A stretch of 52,968 nucleotides of DNA from a virus. Below are positions 40,529 through 48,505 of the stretch, in pieces; position 1 is the first letter of the stretch, and each line of letters begins with the position of its first letter. A program made the position numbers and the translations under genes. Under the pieces are notes generated by a model that was not told where the DNA came from, ran no database searches, and worked only from the letters and a program-made list of their open reading frames with translations. The DNA is taken from positions 1 through 52,968 of the IMG/VR virus record IMGVR_UViG_3300046755_000050; one strand, written 5' to 3'.

Positions 40529-40573
40529 ATGGATAACGTGGGAGAAACATGCAAAGTTTTAAACAATATTTAA
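40529..40573 (+). CDS. Possible leaderless micro-ORF overlapping the ligase-like start
   Basis: 14 codons (MDNVGETCKVLNNI) starting one base after the predicted +1, in another frame, overlapping the first 25 nt of the main gene. It could modulate initiation at 40549, or simply be chance. Confidence 0.25.
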   Translation: MDNVGETCKVLNNI

Positions 40574-41772
40574 GTGAGGCTAAAAATACTCACTTAGAAC
40601 ATTTAGAAGATTCTATCATTAATGATGGATATGAAGGTGGTGTTAATGCCATTACATTTCTTAAATCATTAAGAGATATGCTTATAGGATCGTCAAGTAG
40701 AGGATTAAACGTTTCAGTAAAATGGGACGGTGCTCCTGCTGTGATCTGTGGAATCAATCCTGAAAACGGCAAATTCTTTGTTGGATCAAAATCAGTATTC
40801 AACGTAACTCCCAAAATAAATTATACATCTGCTGATATTAGAAGAAATCACACAGGTGGACTTGCTGAAAAATTACAAGTCGCATTAGTAGAATTAAAGA
40901 AATTAGGAATCAAAGGTGTTGTTCAAGGTGACTTTTTATACACTAACAACGAATTAAAAAGTGCCAACATAAGAGGTGAAAGTGTTTTAACTTTTACACC
41001 TAATACAATCACATATGCTGTGCCTACAGAAAGTGCAATAGGTAAAAGAATTGCCTCTGCTAAAATGGGTATCATATTTCATACAACATATACTGGTAGA
41101 AAAATGGCAGACTTAAAAGCAAACTTTGGTGTGAACATAAGTTCATTTAGAAAAACATCATCTGTATTTTTTGATGACGCAGGATATAAAGACGCTTCAG
41201 GTGTTGCTACGTTTACAACTGCTGAAAGTGAAAGATATGATGCTATGTTAAGAATGGCATTTGGTTCTGTAAGTAAAGGCAAACCAATATTAAACTTATT
41301 AAGTAAACAACAAAATTTATATTCTGTTGGTGCTAGACTTAAAATATTTTTCAATGACTTTATTAGAAGAGGAAAATCAATAGAAAATGTAAGTAAGTTA
41401 GTATCACAATTTAGAACATATTACATCAGTGTTTTAGACAAAGAAATAGCGGCAAGAAAAACACAAAATGCAAAAGATAAATTTGAAGCAATAAAAAATG
41501 AAGGACTAAGATTTATGGAAAAAAATGAAGTCGGTATATATTTTGCCATTGCTAGTTATGTCACATTACAAAGAGTAAAAGATTTCTTAATAAACAAAAT
41601 GAATCAAATAAAAAGTATGGGAACATTTTTACAAAAAGATAATGGGTTTGAAGTTACAAATCCAGAAGGATATGTTGCCGTAGATAGAATGGGTAACGCT
41701 GTAAAACTAGTTGATAGATTAGAATTTTCAACTGCTAACTTTAATATTTCTAAGAACTGGATAAAAGGATAA
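40549..41772 (+). CDS. Ligase/nucleotidyltransferase-like protein with capsid-targeting N-terminus
   Basis: 407 residues. The N-terminus MQSFKQYLSEA resembles the T4 internal-protein targeting peptide and contains YLSE|A, nearly the same as the gp23 cut FLSE|A in this genome. The body has the covalent nucleotidyltransferase motifs: KWDGAPA (motif I, K58), GSKS near 79, VVQGDFLY near 125 (III-like), PEGYVAVD near 373 (IV-like) and AVKLVDRLEF near 384 (V-like). A helical insertion of about 150 residues separates III and IV. It is likely an ATP-dependent DNA or RNA ligase relative. Packaging inside the capsid is inference. The stop overlaps the adk start. Confidence 0.72.
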   Translation: MQSFKQYLSEAKNTHLEHLEDSIINDGYEGGVNAITFLKSLRDMLIGSSSRGLNVSVKWDGAPAVICGINPENGKFFVGSKSVFNVTPKINYTSADIRRNHTGGLAEKLQVALVELKKLGIKGVVQGDFLYTNNELKSANIRGESVLTFTPNTITYAVPTESAIGKRIASAKMGIIFHTTYTGRKMADLKANFGVNISSFRKTSSVFFDDAGYKDASGVATFTTAESERYDAMLRMAFGSVSKGKPILNLLSKQQNLYSVGARLKIFFNDFIRRGKSIENVSKLVSQFRTYYISVLDKEIAARKTQNAKDKFEAIKNEGLRFMEKNEVGIYFAIASYVTLQRVKDFLINKMNQIKSMGTFLQKDNGFEVTNPEGYVAVDRMGNAVKLVDRLEFSTANFNISKNWIKG

Positions 41773-42356
41773 TGAAAACATTTAGAACATATATTAAAGA
41801 GGCACAACAAAGACGAATAGTTATGTTAGGTGGTCCTGGTTCAGGTAAATCAACATACACTAAGTATTTGATGGATAGATATGGCATACCTCACATATAT
41901 CCAGGTGGTATGTTAAGAAAAGAAGTTGAGAAAAATACAGAAATAGGAAAACAAATTAAAGATTTAATTACAAAAGGTAAGTTTGCACCTAGTGAAATGG
42001 TTTTAAAACTTATTAAAGACAGAATTGCAGAAAGTCCAGACGGATATGTATTAGACGGATGGCCTAGATATATGAAACAAGTAAGAGAAATGGAACGAGA
42101 AAATATCGGACATGATGTTGCTGTGTTTTTAGATGTAAGTAAAGAAGAAGTAATGAAACGATTACTTGCAAGAGGTAGAGTTGATGATACCGAAGAAGTT
42201 ATCAACGATAGAATTAAACTATACAAAGAAGAAACTGGTCCTGTTGTAGAATACTTTAGAAATAAACCTGGTTTTATAAGTATTAAAGCAGAGGGTGATA
42301 CACCAGAAAACATTAGTAAAAAAATTATTAGAGAAATAGAAAATGAAAAGCTTTAA
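41772..42356 (+). CDS. adk: Adenylate kinase with capsid-targeting N-terminus
   Basis: 194 residues. After MKTFRTYIKEA, a peptide resembling the T4 targeting sequence (cut IKE|A), comes a complete short-form adenylate kinase: P-loop GGPGSGKST (20-28), GGMLRKEV (NMP-binding, usually GDMLR), GYVLDGWPR (usually GFLLDGFPR), and the short LID RGRVDDTEEVINDRI. It interconverts ATP+AMP and 2 ADP. The cargo peptide is fused cleanly ahead of the P-loop domain, as bacterial adenylate kinases start right at the P-loop strand. Neighbours are a ligase-like and a nucleotidyltransferase gene, both with the same tag. Confidence 0.88.
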   Translation: MKTFRTYIKEAQQRRIVMLGGPGSGKSTYTKYLMDRYGIPHIYPGGMLRKEVEKNTEIGKQIKDLITKGKFAPSEMVLKLIKDRIAESPDGYVLDGWPRYMKQVREMERENIGHDVAVFLDVSKEEVMKRLLARGRVDDTEEVINDRIKLYKEETGPVVEYFRNKPGFISIKAEGDTPENISKKIIREIENEKL

Positions 42357-45297
42357 ACAATTTAACGAGTCTATTATAGACATACCAAGAAAAACGTATG
42401 CAAAGGCAGTATTTGATAATCCAGATACATCTAATCCAGAGTTAAAAGCTTCAGTTAAAAAACAAGTATTAGACGGAATTAAGTCATTTGAAAAATTTGG
42501 AAAAATAGTTAAGTATGGTCTTATTGGATCAATACTAACAAAACAATATAGAGGTGACGCTGACCTTGATGTTAATATTTTATTTGATATACCTGGTTCA
42601 AAAGAAGAACAGGAAAAGATACATGAAAAAATAAAAGAACATCAATATGAAATAAATGGTAAAACAATACCAGGCAGTGAACATCCTATAAACTATTTTT
42701 CTATCATAGATCCTGCTATATTTGATAAGGCAAATAAGATGGCAGATGGTATTTTTGATATCGATAAGAACAAATGGATCAAAAAACCAGAACCAGGCAA
42801 GTTTGAACCTGAAAAATATATGGCGGATTTTCAGAAACGAGTATCTGAAATAGATGTTGTTAAGGGTGAATTGGCAAGAGACATGATTGATTATGAAGAA
42901 CTAAAAGAACTAGGTAAAGACGATATAGAAAACCTAGAAGGATTAGTTTCTAAAAAGTTAGCTGAGATTAAAGATTCCATTAACACATTAGTTGATATTG
43001 GTGCTAAAACTGTTACAGATCGTAAAGATGCTTTCTTAGCAGATATGTCACCAGACGAAGTAAGAAAATTTGGAGTAAAAAACCGACTTCCTAAAAACGT
43101 GATTTATAAGATGTTAGAAAAGTATCATTATCTCAAATTCTTTAAAACTTTGGAAGAAATTATGTCGGATGGTAAAATAACACCAGATGAACTTAAATCG
43201 TTATCTAAGATTAAAGAAGCCAAAGGTAGACATATAGCGTTTACCTTTGGCCGATTTAATCCACCTACAATAGGACATGGAAAATTATTACAAAAATTAT
43301 TTACAGTTAGAGCAGACAATCACTTTATATTTTTAAGTAGATCGGAAGACTCAGATAAGAACCCATTATCATTTAGAGAGAAGTCAAAAGTTATGAAACA
43401 AATGTTTCCTAGATATGCTTCAAACATAATAGTAAGTGGTTCAAATAGAGTATTTGATATAGTCACTGATCTTTATAATAAAGGTGCTACAGAATTATCA
43501 ATGGTTGTTGGTTCAGATAGAGTAAGAGAATTCGACACCACTATTAAAAAGTATAATGGTGTAAAAAGCAGACATGGTTATTATAACTTTGATAACATTA
43601 ATATAGTTTCTGCTGGAGAAAGAGATCCAGATGCTGACGGCGCTACAGGAATGTCAGCAAGTAAAATGAGAGCAGCTGCTAAATCAAATGATTTAGAGGC
43701 ATTTAAAAAAGGATTGCCATCTACTTTCAGTGACGCTGAAAGTTTACTAAAAAGATTAAGACAAGGCATGAGATTGGCTGCTTCAAACGATCCAGAAATA
43801 GAAGAAGGAACATTAAAGTTTAAACCATTTATAACTGCTTCTACAAAAGAGGAGTTAGAAAATATGATTATAAGAGACAAGTATTTAACAGAGCATTTAT
43901 ATGATGTAGGAGACATTGTTGATGATGTTGAAAATAAAGTTACAGGAGTTATCGTAAGACGAGGAACAAACTATGTAACACTTGAAGATGTTGATAATAA
44001 ATTGCATAAGTCATGGTTATTTAATATCATTGAATCGCCTGTTTATCCTAGAGAATTAGACGAGTCGGCAAGAAAATTAAAATACGACAAAGAGACAGAT
44101 CAACCTAAAAAATATGTTGCTGGTTTATCAGACAAAGAGAAGAAGTCACACGACAGACATTTAGAAAAACAAGGCAAAAAATCTGATGATGATAAAAGTG
44201 CTTACAAACAATCGCCAGCAGATAAAGTTGCTAAAACTAAACCAAGTGTTCATACAAAGAAATTCAAACAAATGTATGGTGAACTTAAAACTGAAAAAGA
44301 ACCACAAAAAAGAGGTGATGAATTTGTAGATACTGGATTGCCTGAAAGTTATGAAATAGGCCATGATTATGCAAAATACACTTCATCTATAACCCCAGGT
44401 CAAAAAAATTATGACCCTAAATTTCAAGGTGGATCATACAAACCAAGTGAACCTAAAAACAACTTAATCAACGTTAATGCTGATAAAAAAGTTGATTTAA
44501 AAGATATTGAAGAATGGATAAGTGACAGTGAAACAATAGATAAATATAAAGAAAGATACGGCGAAGATTGGCAAACTAAGTTAGACGAAGTATATAATAA
44601 GATGTTTAACAAAGTTGTGGATACTAGTGAAAACAGTTACACAACAAAAGTCAAAGACGTTAAAGGTGATTTGAAAACAATGCCTGAAGAAGACTTTGAA
44701 AGTAAATACAAAAAGTCTAAATCAGAAATGAAAATAGATGTAGGTGGAGATGATATGAAATTAAGAAGTTTTAAAGAATATGCTAATGTAAATGAGGCAA
44801 TAGATTATCATTTACAAATGAATGTTCCTATTTGTGAGAACATTTTTAGACATAATTCATCAGCATTCTTTGAGTTTTATAACAGACTTAGAGAAAAAGT
44901 TGAAAAAGAAAAAATTGAATTATCTGTTGAAGACAAAGAGTTTTTAAATACAGATATTGGAACCTTTGGATTATTTGAAGGCAATGAAGTTGCTTTAGAT
45001 TGTCCAATGCTTGATGAAGAGGATGAGAAAAATCCTCCAATAGGTAAACCAAAACGAGGCGGACCTAAAAAGTTTTATGTCTATGTAAAAGATGGAGATA
45101 AAGTTAAAAAGGTCACATGGGGTGATACATCAGGATTATCAGTTAAGATGAATGATCCTGAGGCAAGAAAAAGTTTTGCTGCTAGACACCAATGTTCTAC
45201 ACAAAAAGATAGAACAACGGCTGCATATTGGGCATGTAACACACCAAGATATGCTAAACAGTTAGGTTTATCTGGTGGTGGAAGTTTTTTCTGGTAA
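42343..45297 (+). CDS. 984-residue multidomain nucleotidyltransferase with two capsid-targeting-like peptides
   Basis: Domains in order: MKSFKQFNES tag (1-10); Pol-beta-like nucleotidyltransferase with GS (62-63) and DADLDVN (72-78); HIGH-type cytidylyltransferase/NMNAT-like domain with FGRFNPPTIGHGK (302-314), VVGSDRVREF (388-397) and GMSASKMRAAA (436-446); a small beta domain YDVGDIVDDVENKVTGVIVRRG (520-541); a basic segment KYVAGLSDKEKK...KKFKQMYGE (590-647) like DUF6321; a second tag-like MKLRSFKEY at 805; and a C-terminal domain VKKVTWGDTSG...AARHQCSTQKDRTTAAYWACNTPRY (920-970) like DUF5872. It overlaps adk by 14 nt. An internal start at 44755 is also plausible. Confidence 0.75.
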   Translation: MKSFKQFNESIIDIPRKTYAKAVFDNPDTSNPELKASVKKQVLDGIKSFEKFGKIVKYGLIGSILTKQYRGDADLDVNILFDIPGSKEEQEKIHEKIKEHQYEINGKTIPGSEHPINYFSIIDPAIFDKANKMADGIFDIDKNKWIKKPEPGKFEPEKYMADFQKRVSEIDVVKGELARDMIDYEELKELGKDDIENLEGLVSKKLAEIKDSINTLVDIGAKTVTDRKDAFLADMSPDEVRKFGVKNRLPKNVIYKMLEKYHYLKFFKTLEEIMSDGKITPDELKSLSKIKEAKGRHIAFTFGRFNPPTIGHGKLLQKLFTVRADNHFIFLSRSEDSDKNPLSFREKSKVMKQMFPRYASNIIVSGSNRVFDIVTDLYNKGATELSMVVGSDRVREFDTTIKKYNGVKSRHGYYNFDNINIVSAGERDPDADGATGMSASKMRAAAKSNDLEAFKKGLPSTFSDAESLLKRLRQGMRLAASNDPEIEEGTLKFKPFITASTKEELENMIIRDKYLTEHLYDVGDIVDDVENKVTGVIVRRGTNYVTLEDVDNKLHKSWLFNIIESPVYPRELDESARKLKYDKETDQPKKYVAGLSDKEKKSHDRHLEKQGKKSDDDKSAYKQSPADKVAKTKPSVHTKKFKQMYGELKTEKEPQKRGDEFVDTGLPESYEIGHDYAKYTSSITPGQKNYDPKFQGGSYKPSEPKNNLINVNADKKVDLKDIEEWISDSETIDKYKERYGEDWQTKLDEVYNKMFNKVVDTSENSYTTKVKDVKGDLKTMPEEDFESKYKKSKSEMKIDVGGDDMKLRSFKEYANVNEAIDYHLQMNVPICENIFRHNSSAFFEFYNRLREKVEKEKIELSVEDKEFLNTDIGTFGLFEGNEVALDCPMLDEEDEKNPPIGKPKRGGPKKFYVYVKDGDKVKKVTWGDTSGLSVKMNDPEARKSFAARHQCSTQKDRTTAAYWACNTPRYAKQLGLSGGGSFFW
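44755..45297 (+). CDS. Possible internal translation start yielding a separate 180-residue tagged protein
   Basis: In frame with the large gene, an ATG at 44755 is preceded by GGTGGAG with 5-nt spacing. It would give MKLRSFKEYANVNEA..., a capsid-targeting-like start, followed by the DUF5872-like domain. The full-length protein would then contain what is elsewhere a free packaged protein, suggesting gene fusion with a retained start. Confidence 0.4.
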   Translation: MKLRSFKEYANVNEAIDYHLQMNVPICENIFRHNSSAFFEFYNRLREKVEKEKIELSVEDKEFLNTDIGTFGLFEGNEVALDCPMLDEEDEKNPPIGKPKRGGPKKFYVYVKDGDKVKKVTWGDTSGLSVKMNDPEARKSFAARHQCSTQKDRTTAAYWACNTPRYAKQLGLSGGGSFFW

Positions 45298-45300
45298 GTT

Positions 45301-45591
45301 ATGAGTAAACCATATGATGATATAGTGATTGAAGAAAACCATTTTATAAGAACTATTGACAATACTGCCGATAATTCAGAAATGGAAATGGTTTGGCATA
45401 GAGATAGAGCAGACCGAAAGGTAGTTGCTTTAGAAGGTGATGAATGGTATTTACAAATGGATAATGAAATGCCTCAACTTATAGAATTAAATAAACCGAT
45501 GCATATTAAAAAGGGTGTGTATCATAGAGTAATAAGAGGAAAACAAAAATTAAAACTAGAAATTTGGGAAAGTAACCATGACAAAATATAG
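45301..45591 (+). CDS. Small cupin-like protein
   Basis: 96 residues. WHRDRADRKVVALEGDEWYLQMDNEMP (32-58), then PMHIKKGVYHRVIRGKQKLKLEIWE, is a compact double-stranded beta-helix pattern with candidate metal ligands H33, E45 or D47, and H75. Similar small proteins occur in marine phages. It starts 3 nt after the large gene, and its end overlaps the next gene by 14 nt. It lacks the targeting peptide. Function unknown. Confidence 0.6.
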   Translation: MSKPYDDIVIEENHFIRTIDNTADNSEMEMVWHRDRADRKVVALEGDEWYLQMDNEMPQLIELNKPMHIKKGVYHRVIRGKQKLKLEIWESNHDKI

Positions 45592-46546
45592 AACAAGTTG
45601 GCAAGAAATAATGGAGAGTGTAAACGAAAGTCAAACCGTTTATGTTGCAAGATGGACATCTAAACAGGATGGCAAAAGATATGCATCTCCTTTTAAAACA
45701 CAACCAGATGCTGATAAAAGAGCAAAAGAATTAAAATCACAAGGTAACAGAAATATATCTGTAACGAAAGACACTTTAAGGGCAAACGTTAAATGGAAAA
45801 AAGATGGGTCTCCTGATATAAAAGGAATGCAAGAAGAAGTGCTAGACGAGGCAGTTTCAAAACAAAGATTGGATCAATTAAAAAGGTCTTGGGCTTCTAT
45901 CAAAACAATGACACCTTCAAAGATTAATGACTTGAAAAAGTTTTTAGAAAAACAATCATCAGACGTGTTATTACAACTAAGTCAATATGGCATTAACTTT
46001 GTTTCTCACATGGCAACATCTGTATTGAAAAAAAGAAAACCTGGATCAATGGCACATGCTGGTTCTCACAAAACATATGATTTAAAAATGAGTGAGGCAG
46101 TATCATCAGAGAAAAATCCAGAAGCAAAATTTAAAGATGCTAGAGATGATATTTCAAAATCACAACAAGAATTAGATAAGTTAGATAAATCTAATCCTGA
46201 CAATAGACAACAAGTTGAACTAGGTCAGAAAGAAATAGAAGTGCAAAAGTTAAAACTTAAGCACGACATAGATAAAGAAAAAGAAAAACAATTAACTCGT
46301 TCTGAACAATTCTTAGAACAGATTGAAGGTTTAAAAAAGAAAGCTGAAAAATCTGGTATGCCATATTCAATATTAAAACAAGTTTATAATAGAGGAATGG
46401 CCGCATGGAAAGGTGGTCATAGACCAGGAACAACACCTCAACAATGGGCTTTTGCAAGGGTGAACAGTTTTATAACTAAGTCAAGTGGAACTTGGGGCAA
46501 AGCAGATTCAGATTTGGCTGATAAAGTAAGAGGAAGTAAAGACTAG
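45578..46546 (+). CDS. DUF5824-like protein, probable virion-internal
   Basis: 322 residues. The N-terminus MTKYRTSWQEIMESV is a looser variant of the targeting peptide (IME|S). The C-terminal domain, EGLKKKAEKSGMPYSILKQVYNRGMAAWKGGHRPGTTPQQWAFARVNSFI (250-300), matches the DUF5824 pattern seen in phages and large DNA viruses. The middle is charged, with a coiled coil near 190-240. Another segment (SHMATSVLKKRKPG...GSHKTYDL) has no known function. Probable packaged protein. Confidence 0.65.
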   Translation: MTKYRTSWQEIMESVNESQTVYVARWTSKQDGKRYASPFKTQPDADKRAKELKSQGNRNISVTKDTLRANVKWKKDGSPDIKGMQEEVLDEAVSKQRLDQLKRSWASIKTMTPSKINDLKKFLEKQSSDVLLQLSQYGINFVSHMATSVLKKRKPGSMAHAGSHKTYDLKMSEAVSSEKNPEAKFKDARDDISKSQQELDKLDKSNPDNRQQVELGQKEIEVQKLKLKHDIDKEKEKQLTRSEQFLEQIEGLKKKAEKSGMPYSILKQVYNRGMAAWKGGHRPGTTPQQWAFARVNSFITKSSGTWGKADSDLADKVRGSKD

Positions 46547-46555
46547 GAGAAAACA

Positions 46556-47551
46556 ATGGATAAAAAATATTTTGAAACAAAACAGGGCAGCTTAGAAGAT
46601 GTATCCACAAAGATCGCTAAAGAGCAGCCAACAATAACAAAACCAGAAACAAAAGTAAAACTAACAGCAGAAAAAAATTACTTTGAGAATAAACCAGGTT
46701 CGATTTCAGACATTGCTGCTAAGATTGTAAGTGAAGCAATTGATTCAGTAAACAAAGATGCTGTTAAAAAAGATTTTACAGATAGAAAAGATAAAGACCT
46801 TGATAACGATGGTGATACAGATTCATCAGACGAATACTTGCATAAAAAAAGACAGGCAATTTCTAAAAATATGAAAGAAAGTAAAGCTGATTTCCTTCGT
46901 TTAAACTTTGCAAATAACCAAACTGTTAAAAAAGCAGAAAAATGGTTATATAACAATATGGGTCATTCTAATCCAGGATATACAAGTATAATTGCTGATA
47001 AAAATTCTATTGAGTTTAAAGATATGAATGATGCTGATAGTGTTATGACAAAACTCAAAAGAGCAGGATTCAATTTTAAAGTAGATATGAGAGAAAGCAA
47101 AGCATACATGTTATCTTATGGCAAAAAAGGTGAAAAGGCAAAATTCTTTTATGGTGATACTATGTCAGTTATTCAAAACAAAGCACAAGAATTAAGAAAA
47201 CAAGGTATCGTTGTTGATAAAATGGGTAGAACTGAACCAACTCATAAGTTAAGACAAACTATTGAGGCAGTAAATCCAGATGATGCTGGTGAAAAAATAA
47301 ATGATAAGAAAAAAGAACTTGCTAAAAAAGGTGAGAAGTCTGTTATTAAACCTTTACAAGAATTAGAAAAAGAGTGTCCTCAATGTCAAGGTAAAGGATG
47401 TGACCATTGTGATGACAAAGGAACTCATACTGTAAAAGAAAATAAAAAGACATTTAAAGAGATTCGAATACAGGCTGGTGAAGGTCCAAAAACTGATACA
47501 GGTAAAAAAACTGCTGTAATAGATACTGAACCATCAACAAAACCAATATAA
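46556..47551 (+). CDS. Unknown protein with YFE repeats, EF-hand-like loop and Cys knuckle
   Basis: 331 residues, charged and probably modular. Two copies of YFExKxGS(L/I)xD(V/I)x(T/A)KI lie at 5-20 and 42-57. An EF-hand/dockerin-like Asp-rich loop DLDNDGDTDSSDE sits at 81-93. A Cys-rich segment CPQCQGKGCDHC near 273-285 resembles a DnaJ zinc finger repeat. No enzyme motif. It starts behind AGGAGA and ends the first tagged-gene run before an early promoter. Likely a virion-associated accessory protein. Confidence 0.55.
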   Translation: MDKKYFETKQGSLEDVSTKIAKEQPTITKPETKVKLTAEKNYFENKPGSISDIAAKIVSEAIDSVNKDAVKKDFTDRKDKDLDNDGDTDSSDEYLHKKRQAISKNMKESKADFLRLNFANNQTVKKAEKWLYNNMGHSNPGYTSIIADKNSIEFKDMNDADSVMTKLKRAGFNFKVDMRESKAYMLSYGKKGEKAKFFYGDTMSVIQNKAQELRKQGIVVDKMGRTEPTHKLRQTIEAVNPDDAGEKINDKKKELAKKGEKSVIKPLQELEKECPQCQGKGCDHCDDKGTHTVKENKKTFKEIRIQAGEGPKTDTGKKTAVIDTEPSTKPI

Positions 47552-47571
47552 AAAGTGCGTCAGAATAGCGC

Positions 47572-47600
47572 TTGACAAACACGCTCATATATGATAGTAT
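47572..47600 (+). promoter_or_regulatory. Sigma70-type promoter of the HAD nucleotidase gene
   Basis: TTGACA, 17 bp, TAGTAT. Predicted +1 is 47607, the A of the second in-frame ATG. Confidence 0.75.
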
Positions 47601-47606
47601 ATGAGT

Positions 47607-48107
47607 ATGAAAACAAACACTATGAATAAAATAATATATTGTGATATGGATGGTGTTCTTGCAGACTTTAAAAAAGGTGCTGAAAGAGCAACTAAAATGT
47701 CAATCAAACAATGGATGAATATCCCTTCTTCAAAAGAGAAGTGGAGACCTATTATAGAAATGCCTAATTTCTGGTCTTCTCTTCCTTGGATGCCAGGAGG
47801 GCAAAAATTATGGAGTTATATCTCTAAATTTAATCCACACATACTAAGTGCATATGTTGAGGAAGAATTTGACCCTAACTGTATACCAGGCAAAAGAGAA
47901 TGGTTAAGAAGAAATACAGGATTGTCAAGTCCTCAAAGAGTTAATTTAGTTAAAAGAAAAGAAAAAAAACAATTTTCTAAAAAAAATGCTATCCTAATAG
48001 ATGATTATCAAAAAAACGTTGATGAATTTACTAGATCAGGTGGTATTGGTATCTATCATACAGACACATCAAAAACAATCTCCCAACTCAAAAGACTAGG
48101 ATTTTAA
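47607..48107 (+). CDS. HAD-family 5'(3')-deoxyribonucleotidase-like protein
   Basis: 166 residues from 47607 (168 from ATG 47601). HAD motif I is YCDMDGVLADF, and the late segment ILIDDYQKNVDEFTRSGG is the motif IV region of 5' nucleotidases of the NT5C type. It probably dephosphorylates deoxynucleotides. Three candidate starts exist: 47601 is upstream of predicted +1; 47607 sits exactly at +1; 47622 gives the family-like MNKIIYCDMDG. The first 15 nt after 47607 (ATGAAAACAAACACT) are nearly the same as at 20103. Confidence 0.85.
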   Translation: MKTNTMNKIIYCDMDGVLADFKKGAERATKMSIKQWMNIPSSKEKWRPIIEMPNFWSSLPWMPGGQKLWSYISKFNPHILSAYVEEEFDPNCIPGKREWLRRNTGLSSPQRVNLVKRKEKKQFSKKNAILIDDYQKNVDEFTRSGGIGIYHTDTSKTISQLKRLGF

Positions 48108-48110
48108 TCT

Positions 48111-48118
48111 TATAAATA
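48111..48118 (+). promoter_or_regulatory. Late promoter upstream of the 48187 gene
   Basis: Perfect TATAAATA just after the nucleotidase stop. Predicted +1 is near 48124, and the ATG at 48187 has GGGAG. Confidence 0.75.
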
Positions 48119-48186
48119 GTCTAGTGTAAAACACGGTATAAATTTATATCAAAAATTGAGTACCTTTAACTAAGGGAGAGAATAAT

Positions 48187-48468
48187 ATGTCAAGTTGGGG
48201 AAAAACAGACGCTGCTGGATCAGCACCTTTATGGGCTACAGCACATGTAAATCAAGCGCCAACAAGTACGAATGCTTCGGACTTGTTTGAGAATAATACG
48301 CTTCCATTACCATATTTTAGTGATATGTTCGTGGCACTATTTAACTACACTTCAAGTGAAGTACCAGCTGGTGCTCACCAAGGGTGGGTTTTAACAAAGA
48401 CATTTACAGGTGGAAGATCAGGCAGATCACACCATGAGACACTTGTTGCATTAACAAGTAACTCGTAG
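48187..48468 (+). CDS. Probable structural protein, small
   Basis: 93 residues, Ser/Thr-rich without charged clusters (MSSWGKTDAAGSAPLWATAHVNQAPTS...). The ending GGRSGRSHHETLVALTSNS resembles small structural proteins of marine T4-like phages. It has a late promoter and a hairpin after it, forming its own transcription unit. Exact role unknown. Confidence 0.6.
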   Translation: MSSWGKTDAAGSAPLWATAHVNQAPTSTNASDLFENNTLPLPYFSDMFVALFNYTSSEVPAGAHQGWVLTKTFTGGRSGRSHHETLVALTSNS

Positions 48469-48483
48469 TAAATAAAATAACAT

Positions 48484-48505
48484 AGGGGTCGCTTTGGCGG
48501 CCCTT
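48484..48505 (+). terminator. Hairpin after the 48187 gene
   Basis: GGGTCGC (48486-48492) pairs with GCGGCCC (48497-48503), 7 bp with one G-U and extendable by two, loop TTTG. Confidence 0.7.
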
